Shown: positions 6,155 through 12,434 of the stretch, one piece after another | Position numbering within the stretch: the first letter of the stretch is position 1 | Layout of the letters: every line of letters begins with the position of its first letter | Notes under the pieces: generated by a model | Told to the model about the DNA's origin: nothing | Seen by the model: the letters and a program-made list of their open reading frames with translations, nothing else | Database searches by the model: none | Position numbers and translations under genes: made by a program | Assembly (NCBI GenBank): GCA_021296375.1 | Contig: JAGWAQ010000025.1 | Coordinates: 511-14,508, forward strand | Source of the DNA: Alphaproteobacteria bacterium | GTDB lineage: Bacteria; Pseudomonadota; Alphaproteobacteria; Puniceispirillales; UBA1172 | DNA length: 13,998 nt | Direction of reading: 5' to 3'

Positions 6155-6894
6155 TGCGATTTGCCCGAAAAACAGCTCTTGTCACCGGCGGCGCCAGCGG
6201 CATCGGCCGCGCCATTGCCGAACGCTTGGCGGAAGAAGGCGCAACGGTCTTCACCGCCCAGCGCAACCCTGACCCCCGCTTCCCGCACCTGCGGCTGGAT
6301 TTGAGTGACCCCGCCGCCCCGCAAGCGATCGACGAGACCATTGATGACGTCATCGCGCAATCGGGCCAGCTTGATGTGCTGGTCAATAACGCCGGCATGA
6401 TGCGTGAAGCGCGGGTTGAGGACATGCCGCTTGAAGACTGGCAGACGACGCTCAACGTCAATCTCACCGCGCCATTTCTGCTCATTAAATCGGCCCTGCC
6501 CCATTTGCGCAAAAGCCGCGGGGCGATTGTTAATATCGGCTCGATCGAAGGGCTGGGGGCGAACCCTGACCACTCGGCTTACGCCGCCTCGAAAGCCGGG
6601 CTGCATGGCTTGACCCGGGCGGTGGCGATTGACCATGGCCATGAGGGCATCCGCTGCAATGCCATTGCCCCGGGCTGGATAGACACAGCGCTGAACAACG
6701 CCTTTATCGACGGCCAGCCCGACCCGGCGGCGTTCCGCAAAAATATCGGCGGCATCCACCCCGTCGCGCGCACCGGCACGCCCGAAGAAGTGGCGGCACT
6801 GGCGGCGTTTCTGGCGGCGGATGAAAGCGGGTTTATCACCGGTCAGGTCTATACCGTTGATGGCGGGCGCATGGCCAAGCTCAGCCTGCCTTAA
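6151..6894 (+). CDS. Short-chain dehydrogenase/reductase, second of a tandem pair
   Basis: 247 aa. T-G-G-A-S-G-I-G at 12-19, N-N-A-G at 79-82, Asn104 in L-N-V-N-L, Ser131 and Y-A-A-S-K with Tyr144 and Lys148 give a complete classical SDR active site. Unlike its neighbour it has Gln37-Arg38 where the first SDR has the acidic cofactor-selecting residue, suggesting NADP(H), or at least a different cofactor preference. Overlap with the preceding gene (ATGA at 6151-6154) implies translational coupling, so two dehydrogenases are made together after the epimerase. They could act in sequence or as a heteromer. Its TAA stop is inside a 12-bp tandem repeat shared with the convergent molybdoenzyme gene. 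Substrate unknown. Confidence 0.88.
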   Translation: MMRFARKTALVTGGASGIGRAIAERLAEEGATVFTAQRNPDPRFPHLRLDLSDPAAPQAIDETIDDVIAQSGQLDVLVNNAGMMREARVEDMPLEDWQTTLNVNLTAPFLLIKSALPHLRKSRGAIVNIGSIEGLGANPDHSAYAASKAGLHGLTRAVAIDHGHEGIRCNAIAPGWIDTALNNAFIDGQPDPAAFRKNIGGIHPVARTGTPEEVAALAAFLAADESGFITGQVYTVDGGRMAKLSLP

Positions 6895-6954
6895 TCACGC
6901 GCTTGATCACGCACTTGATCGCGCCCTTAATCGTGCGCTTGATTTGATCGCGCC
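6890..6954. repeat. 12-bp tandem repeat bridging two convergent gene ends
   Basis: Four 12-base units: CTTAATCACGCG (6890-6901), CTTGATCACGCA (6902-6913), CTTGATCGCGCC (6914-6925), CTTAATCGTGCG (6926-6937), then a partial, internally duplicated copy to 6954. Consensus CTTRATCRCGCN. Unit 1 contains the TAA stop of the second SDR (plus strand) and unit 4 the TAA stop of the molybdoenzyme (minus strand); the last eight residues of the molybdoenzyme are encoded in repeat sequence. No poly-T tract or strong hairpin follows on either strand, so I do not call it a terminator. Confidence 0.88.
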
Positions 6955-9230
6955 AACTTCGGCTGGTCATGAACCGTCACCGCCGGCGGCTCGCCGTCAA
7001 ACCGCGACAGCTCCACCATCGCCGAATGGCTGGCGGGGCTTTGGGTCAGGCTCGAGCTGCGCTGATCATGGGTCAGGGTATTGGGGTTGCCGTGGCGATC
7101 ACGGTGATGGGGGTGGTCAAAGTCAGGGTCAAACCATGCCCCTGTCCAGAGAAACACCACGCCCTGGCGGATATCTTCCGTCACCACCGCCCCCGCAAGG
7201 CAACGCCCCCGGGGGTTATGCAGCTCGACGATATCGCCATCAGCAATGCCGCGTTCCGCCGCGTCACGGGGGTGGATCAGCACCGGCTCCCGCCCCTTGA
7301 TCTTGTGGCTCATGCTATAGGCGCCATTATCCAGCTGGCTGTGGAGGCGGGTTTTCGGCTGGCCCGACACCATGTAAAGAGGGCCGATATCCCCCGCCAC
7401 TTCATCGCGCGGCGGGAAATAGGACGCATGGCCACGGCAATCAGCAAGCCCGAACCCCGCAAGGGTTTCGGAAAAAATCTCAAGCTTGCCGCTGGGGGTC
7501 GGCAGGGGGTTGGCCACAGGGTCATCACGAAAATCTTTCAGGAACACCATCTCCGGTGCCGGGTCCACCACCTCCACCGGCGCCCCTGCCATGAACTCTT
7601 GCCATTGCGGCAGGTCAATCCCGTGGTCTTTGGCGGCGGCGAAAGTGTCGCTCCACCTCAGCTTGAGCCAGTCTTCCGCACCGCGTCCTTCGGTGAAGGC
7701 CTCCGCAATCCCGAGCCGCGACGCAAGATCGGTGTAGATGTCGTATTCGACCCGCGCTTGCCCCGGGGGGCGGGTGACAGGGTTCATCGGGATCAAGGCA
7801 TTGTCCGATTGCCCGCCGCCAATATCCCGCCGTTCTTCCGTTGCCGCCACGGGCAGGACAATATCCGCATGACGGGCGGAACTTGTCCAGTTGATCTCAT
7901 TGACGATCACCGTGTCGGGCCGCTGAAAGGCCGCGCGCAACCGGTTCAGGTCCTGATGATGGTGGAAAGGATTGCCCCCCGCCCACCAGACGATCCGCGC
8001 GTCAGGGAAGACTTTGCGCTGGCCGTGGTAATCATAGCTCGCGCCGGGGTTAAGCAGCATGTCGCTGATCATCGCCACGGGCAAGGTCGTCTTGACGGGG
8101 TTGTCGCCTTGCGGAAACGACCCCCAGCGGAACGGCCGGTCGACCGCGCCGATATTGCCATTGACGGCATAGCCCACCACATAACCGCCGCCAGGCAAGC
8201 CGATTTGCCCCAGCATCGCCGCCAGGGTCATCGCCATCCAGAGCGGCTGCTCCCCGTAATCGGTGCGCTGAACCCCCGCCGCGACGCTGATCATGGTGCG
8301 GTGCCTTGCCATTTCTTCCGCCAGGCTGCGCAGACGTTCAGCGGCAACACCTGATCGCGCTTCTGCCCAATCGGCATCTTTCGGGGGGGTGCCATCCTCC
8401 CCCATCAGGTGCGATTGGAATTGCGCAAACCCCGTGGTGTAACGATCAAGAAACCCCTGATCATGAAGACCTTTGGTGATCAGGTGGTGGGCCATCCCCA
8501 TCATGATGGCGACATCACTGCCCGGGGTGGGGGCCAGCCATTCCGCCTCCCCCGACAGATCCCCGCGATGGGGGCTGATGTTAACAAACCTGACGCCATT
8601 TTCACGGCAGGCGGCGAGATTGTCTTTCATGCGATGCTGGCTGATGCCGCCGTCACTGACCTGCATATTGCGCGCCGCCATGCCCCCGAACATGACCACC
8701 AGCTCACCATGACGGGCGATCACCGGCCAGCGCGTCGCCTCCTTGATGTGCTGACGATACGGCCCGACGATATAAGGCATCATCCCCATGGCGGCGTTGT
8801 AGCTGTAATTGCCTTGCGAGGTGACCGCCCCGCCAAAACAATTGAGAAACCGTTTCAACTGGCTCTGGGCATGGTGAAAGCGGCCGGCGCTCGACCAGCC
8901 GTAAGACCCGGCGTAAATCCCCTCATTGCCATGGCTATCCTTGACGCGTTGCAATTCCCCGGCGATCAGGTCAAGGGCGACATCCCAGCTCACTTCAACA
9001 AATTCATCGCGCCCCCGCTCGCCGTTCGGGGCGACGCCCTGACGTTCAAGCCAGCCTTTGCGGATGGCGGGGTTCAAGACCCTTGCCGCGCCATGAAGAG
9101 AGCCGGGAATATTGCTGTTGATGGCGGACGGGTCGCGATCATCGGGATAGGGATTGACCGACGTGATCCGGCCATCCTGAACCTGCGCCAGGCCAATGCC
9201 CCAATGGTTGAATATCCGTTCTGTTGTCAT
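6927..9230 (-). CDS. Molybdopterin oxidoreductase, DMSO reductase/biotin sulfoxide reductase (BisC) type
   Basis: The 767 aa product aligns from end to end with the iron-sulfur-free branch of the DMSO reductase family (DorA, TorA, BisC): there is no N-terminal Cys cluster. The segment G-S-Y-G-W-S-S-A-G-R carries Tyr110 and Trp112, and G-N-Y-S-Y-N-A-A carries Ser143, the expected serine ligand of molybdenum. Further family blocks are G-G-N-P-F-H-H-H-Q-D, T-S-S-A-R-H-A-D-I-V-L-P, T-P-S-G-K-L-E-I and K-T-R-L-H-S-Q-L-D. Unlike periplasmic DorA and TorA it has no Tat signal, so it should be cytoplasmic like BisC. The active-site Tyr, present in DMSO and biotin sulfoxide reductases and absent from TorA, suggests S-oxide as well as N-oxide reduction. 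Start ATG 9230 begins the homology; upstream residues from 9323 overlap the previous gene. It lies 37 bases after the flavoprotein gene, in the same operon. Electron donor unknown. Confidence 0.9.
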   Translation of the reverse strand: MTTERIFNHWGIGLAQVQDGRITSVNPYPDDRDPSAINSNIPGSLHGAARVLNPAIRKGWLERQGVAPNGERGRDEFVEVSWDVALDLIAGELQRVKDSHGNEGIYAGSYGWSSAGRFHHAQSQLKRFLNCFGGAVTSQGNYSYNAAMGMMPYIVGPYRQHIKEATRWPVIARHGELVVMFGGMAARNMQVSDGGISQHRMKDNLAACRENGVRFVNISPHRGDLSGEAEWLAPTPGSDVAIMMGMAHHLITKGLHDQGFLDRYTTGFAQFQSHLMGEDGTPPKDADWAEARSGVAAERLRSLAEEMARHRTMISVAAGVQRTDYGEQPLWMAMTLAAMLGQIGLPGGGYVVGYAVNGNIGAVDRPFRWGSFPQGDNPVKTTLPVAMISDMLLNPGASYDYHGQRKVFPDARIVWWAGGNPFHHHQDLNRLRAAFQRPDTVIVNEINWTSSARHADIVLPVAATEERRDIGGGQSDNALIPMNPVTRPPGQARVEYDIYTDLASRLGIAEAFTEGRGAEDWLKLRWSDTFAAAKDHGIDLPQWQEFMAGAPVEVVDPAPEMVFLKDFRDDPVANPLPTPSGKLEIFSETLAGFGLADCRGHASYFPPRDEVAGDIGPLYMVSGQPKTRLHSQLDNGAYSMSHKIKGREPVLIHPRDAAERGIADGDIVELHNPRGRCLAGAVVTEDIRQGVVFLWTGAWFDPDFDHPHHRDRHGNPNTLTHDQRSSSLTQSPASHSAMVELSRFDGEPPAVTVHDQPKLARSNQAHD

Positions 9231-9267
9231 GATGGTGCCGTTCCGCCCCGAAGGTATTCGCGCATTG

Positions 9268-11325
9268 TTAATCCTGCCGTGCCACCACATCTTCGCGGCG
9301 GGGGTCAGCCGCCGTGTGGCCAAGGGCCGTCATGGCATAGTCATGGCCGCTGTAAACCGCCATCGCGATCAGCCCCGGGGAATAGGCATCCCCGATCGCC
9401 GTGACAGATGTGATGGCGTCCGTGTTGCGGGCATTCAATTGGTGGAGCAGCTCATCATTGGGCAGGCGGCTGGTGACGGGGATCAGCAGTTCAGCGGGGA
9501 CGTGGTGCTGTTGGCCGGAATAAACACAAGCCACCGTCACCTGGCCCGCGTCCCGCCCCGACAACAGTGTTGACGTCATGATGGTGATGCCTTTTTCGAT
9601 CAATTGCTTCTGGATCCGCATTTGCTCAAGCGTATGGTCCGACCATGGCGCCACCATCGACGCCGGGGTGATGAAGATCACCTCACGTCCGGTCGCGGCG
9701 GCGGCTTCCGCCAGCACCGAGCCAAGGTAGAACTGATCATCATCATAAATCACGATCGGGCCGGAACCGGCGTCTTCCCGGAGCGCGCCTGCCATGACAT
9801 CATCAGGCGTCATCAAAGGGCCCTTGCGCAAGAAACCCAGCGGCACGCGATGGGTTTTCCCCACCCCGTCATCACGCCAGCGCGCGCCGGTGGCCAGCAC
9901 GACATGGTCCGCCCCGAAGGCGAGAATATCTTCCGCCGTCATGGGGCTGTGCAAATACATCTCGACATTAGCGGCAGTGGTCAGGTGCTGAAGGCGCCAG
10001 TCGCGCACCCGCCCCCATGCCGACAAGCCAGGCAGTCGAGCTTCCCGCGTCACCCGGCCGCCCCAATCGCCGCCGGCTTCCGCCAGCTTGACGTTCTGTC
10101 CGGCTTTCGCCAGGGTCTGCGCCGCTTCAAGCCCGGCGGGGCCGCCACCGACGATCAGGTAGGTCGCGGCGTCATCAGTTCTGACCACATGTTCAGGGTG
10201 CCAGCCGCGTCGCCATTCCTCCCCCACCGCCGGGTTCTGGGTGCAGCGCATCGGCACGGCGGTATTGTCACCACTGACGCAAATATTGCAGCCGATGCAT
10301 TCCCTGATCTGATCCTGCAGCCCGTGTTCAATCTTATGGGGCAGGAACGGATCCGCGATCGATGGCCGCGCCGCCCCGATCAGGTCAAGATGGCCTTGGG
10401 TGATCATCGCGACCATGGCATCCGGTGACGTGTACCGCCCCACCCCCACCACCGGTTTGCTGGTCAGGGATTTGACAAAACCGGTGTAAGGGTTCTGGTA
10501 GCCTTCAGCGGTGAACCGCGCCGTCTGGCTGTCGTTCGACCAGTCGGAAAGATTGACGTCCCACAGGTCCGGCTCTTCGGCGAGGGCGGCGATAATATCA
10601 TGGCCTTCAACATCATGGCGCAGCCCGTCTTCGCCCATCAGCTCATCGACCGCCAGCCGAACGGCGATCGCCATGCTGTCCCCGACGGCGTCTTTGGTGT
10701 CGGCGATCACCTCACGGAACAGGCGCAACCGATTGGTGAACGAGCCGCCATAATCATCACTGCGGTGGTTGTGCCGCGACAACAGGAAATGCTGCAGCAG
10801 GGACATGTCATGGCCGGCATAAACATAGACAATATCAAACCCCGCGCGTTTCGCCCGGCGGGCGGCGTCGACATGCCATTTGCGGAAATCCTTGATATCA
10901 CTCAGGCTCATGGCGCGGGCCTGCACCGGGTCCATGCTGGCGGATGCCGCCACCGACGGGGCCATGGGGCTTAGGCGGCTCATGCGGTTCGAGGAATGAT
11001 GGCCATTATGAACAAGCTGGATCGCCGCAAGGGAGCCATGGGCATGGACCGCTTCCGTCACCATTTCAAGCGCCGGAATATCGCGATCATCCCACAACCG
11101 CCCTTCGTTATAGGGCGTCAAATCAGAGGTCGGGTGGATTTCAACCTCCTGGGTTGAGACCACCCCCCAGCCGCCTTCGGCTTTGATGCCGCGAAACCGC
11201 GCCTCGGCATTGGGGTAGCGATACCCCATGCCGGTGCAATGGGGAACCTGATAAAATCTGTTGCGGGTCTTGACCGGCCCGATCTGAACCGGCTCAAACA
11301 ACACATCATACCTGGCATCACGCAT
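9268..11325 (-). CDS. Trimethylamine/histamine dehydrogenase-type iron-sulfur flavoprotein
   Basis: 685 aa; the numbering tracks trimethylamine dehydrogenase (TMADH) closely. Residues 1-370 are an OYE-type FMN barrel with Cys30 in Q-V-P-H-C (site of 6-S-cysteinyl-FMN), Tyr169 and His172 in Y-A-G-H and Asp265, the Tyr-His-Asp catalytic triad. Cys343, 346, 349 and 361 bind the 4Fe-4S cluster. G-G-G-P-A-G at 393-398 opens the ADP/FAD-binding domains. These enzymes oxidise an amine to an aldehyde plus a smaller amine and pass electrons to ETF. The TMADH aromatic bowl is mostly lost: Tyr60 is Glu60, Trp355 is Asp353, and only Trp262 remains, closer to histamine dehydrogenase. Substrate therefore may not be trimethylamine. 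ATG 11325 has AGGAG at 11333-11337. Followed by the molybdoenzyme gene and preceded by a LysR gene on the same strand. N-methylproline demethylase (StcD/HpbA role) is a contextual alternative. Confidence 0.88.
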   Translation of the reverse strand: MRDARYDVLFEPVQIGPVKTRNRFYQVPHCTGMGYRYPNAEARFRGIKAEGGWGVVSTQEVEIHPTSDLTPYNEGRLWDDRDIPALEMVTEAVHAHGSLAAIQLVHNGHHSSNRMSRLSPMAPSVAASASMDPVQARAMSLSDIKDFRKWHVDAARRAKRAGFDIVYVYAGHDMSLLQHFLLSRHNHRSDDYGGSFTNRLRLFREVIADTKDAVGDSMAIAVRLAVDELMGEDGLRHDVEGHDIIAALAEEPDLWDVNLSDWSNDSQTARFTAEGYQNPYTGFVKSLTSKPVVGVGRYTSPDAMVAMITQGHLDLIGAARPSIADPFLPHKIEHGLQDQIRECIGCNICVSGDNTAVPMRCTQNPAVGEEWRRGWHPEHVVRTDDAATYLIVGGGPAGLEAAQTLAKAGQNVKLAEAGGDWGGRVTREARLPGLSAWGRVRDWRLQHLTTAANVEMYLHSPMTAEDILAFGADHVVLATGARWRDDGVGKTHRVPLGFLRKGPLMTPDDVMAGALREDAGSGPIVIYDDDQFYLGSVLAEAAAATGREVIFITPASMVAPWSDHTLEQMRIQKQLIEKGITIMTSTLLSGRDAGQVTVACVYSGQQHHVPAELLIPVTSRLPNDELLHQLNARNTDAITSVTAIGDAYSPGLIAMAVYSGHDYAMTALGHTAADPRREDVVARQD

Positions 11326-11332
11326 GACAGCA

Positions 11333-11337
11333 CTCCT
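11333..11337 (-). promoter_or_regulatory. Ribosome binding site of the TMADH-like gene
   Basis: AGGAG on the minus strand, 7 bases before ATG 11325. It rules out the longer in-frame reading from 11511, whose extra 62 residues overlap the LysR gene and have no homology to the family. Confidence 0.75.
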
Positions 11338-11342
11338 GCTCC

Positions 11343-11381
11343 AACCTACCGCATCAAGCCTACACCTGCTGATGCGAGGTT
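11343..11381 (-). promoter_or_regulatory. Inverted repeat between LysR gene and TMADH-like gene
   Basis: Left arm AACCTACCGCATCA (11343-11356) pairs with right arm TGATGCGAGGTT (11370-11381) across a 13-base loop: 12 base pairs with a 2-base bulge, including a perfect 7-bp core CGCATCA/TGATGCG. It lies in the 107-base gap, just upstream of the flavoprotein ribosome site. There is no T-run after it on the minus strand, so it is not a standard terminator. It may be an operator for a dimeric regulator or an mRNA stem controlling translation or decay. Confidence 0.55.
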
Positions 11382-11432
11382 GAGAAGAGAATTTGTGGAA
11401 AATGATCCGCAAAAGGTATTTTGCCGAAAGCC

Positions 11433-12341
11433 TTATCCGGAACGCGACAGATCGATCATCCAGTCGCGCACCTGCCGCGCCTGCCGCGACAAGGGCTTGT
11501 TCTGTGACCACACAAGATAAACCCCGCGCCCCGTCACCCAGCGCCAGTCCTGGCGTGCCGCCAGCACCCCGCGATCAAGCATATTGCCGACGATATGATC
11601 CCAACCGATGGCAAACCCTTCCCCCGACACCGCCGCCTGCAGCACAAGCGCGTAATCATTTAGCCGCAACCCGCCATGCAAATCCCGATTGTCGATGCGG
11701 TGATGACGGAACCAGTCGGCCCAGGTGGGGCGCTCGCGGATCGGCTCTTCAAGATGGATCAGGCGCTGGTTCAGCAGATTGGGGATCGACCGCAAATTGG
11801 TGGCCGCCCGCATGACCATGGGGTTGGCCACAGGGTAGATGATTTCATCGGCGATTTTCGCGCTCATGCAGCCGCGCCAGTCGCCATGCCCGAGCCGTAT
11901 CCCCAGGCTGATGTTTTCCACATCAAGGTCAGGCTCGCGGTCACTGTTCTGGACCCGCAGGTCAATATCGGGGTGGGTTTCCCGCAGCAAGGTCATGCGC
12001 GGCATCATCCAGTAATAGGAAAACGCCGAGGAGGTGCTGAGGGTGACATGCTCCTGGCGGACCATTTCCTGCACGGCCTTGATCGAATTTTCCATTCCCG
12101 CCAGCCCCGCCGACACCCCGGCGAACAGGCGCTCACCCGCCGACGTGAGCTGAACCTTGCGATGGCTTCGATAGAACAACACTATCTTAAGATCAGCCTC
12201 AAGCTGCTTGATGGCGGCGGAAACCGACGGCTGCTGCATCCTCAGCTCTGCTGCGGCCAGCGTAAAAGACCCAAGGCGAGCGGCGGCTTCAAACACAATC
12301 AAATGCCGCGGTGATGGCATATTGGCCCAGAAGTTATGCAT
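11433..12341 (-). CDS. LysR family transcriptional regulator, GcvA-like
   Basis: 302 aa, typical LysR length. The winged helix-turn-helix is at about 12-70 (V-F-E-A-A-A-R-L-G-S-F-T, then the recognition helix Q-P-S-V-S-A-A-I-K-Q-L-E, and L-T-S-A-G-E-R-L), followed by a linker helix and a periplasmic-binding-like effector domain (about 95-295). The W-A-D-W-F motif in the middle and the overall pattern are like GcvA, a subgroup often controlling amino-acid or amine use. The start at 12341 has no clear ribosome site; Met8 (12320) would give a canonical GcvA N-terminus and is a real alternative. It is divergent from the MttB-like gene (93 bases between the two starts) and upstream of the TMADH-like operon on the same strand, so it likely controls one or both, with an amine or betaine as inducer; this is inference from position. 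Confidence 0.9.
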   Translation of the reverse strand: MHNFWANMPSPRHLIVFEAAARLGSFTLAAAELRMQQPSVSAAIKQLEADLKIVLFYRSHRKVQLTSAGERLFAGVSAGLAGMENSIKAVQEMVRQEHVTLSTSSAFSYYWMMPRMTLLRETHPDIDLRVQNSDREPDLDVENISLGIRLGHGDWRGCMSAKIADEIIYPVANPMVMRAATNLRSIPNLLNQRLIHLEEPIRERPTWADWFRHHRIDNRDLHGGLRLNDYALVLQAAVSGEGFAIGWDHIVGNMLDRGVLAARQDWRWVTGRGVYLVWSQNKPLSRQARQVRDWMIDLSRSG

Positions 12342-12434
12342 AGGCAGAGTCTATCTTAATCATCATTTTTTTCAAGGGTTACAGGGGCTTTATTCGCGAT
12401 TATGATTTTCCTGTCTTTAAGGGGGGATTTGACC
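12342..12434. promoter_or_regulatory. Divergent regulatory region between LysR and MttB-like genes
   Basis: 93 bases, AT-rich in the middle. TATGAT at 12401-12406 is a good plus-strand -10 candidate that would give a short leader to ATG 12435; the matching -35 is poor (TTACAG 16 bases upstream). AAGGGGGGA at 12419-12427 is the ribosome site. A LysR site is expected here from the divergent layout, but I could not pick out a convincing T-N11-A dyad. Confidence 0.45.

Noticed and set aside
6969..8354. 461-codon plus-strand open frame opposite the molybdoenzyme gene
   Set aside because: The minus-strand frame matches the DMSO reductase family throughout; this one is its complement with shadow-type composition. 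The same holds for the plus-strand frame at 8409-9404.
9231..9323. Twin-arginine signal (Thr-Arg-Arg-Leu) in an extended N-terminus of the molybdoenzyme
   Set aside because: The extension overlaps the flavoprotein gene, has no hydrophobic core after the arginines, and homology starts only at the ATG at 9230.
9268..11325. Plain trimethylamine dehydrogenase assignment
   Set aside because: Cofactor sites agree, but the trimethylammonium-binding aromatic bowl is not conserved, so I kept the name at family level.
11343..11381. Rho-independent terminator after the LysR gene
   Set aside because: The stem has no following T-run on the minus strand and carries a bulge and a 13-base loop, so a terminator call is not supported.
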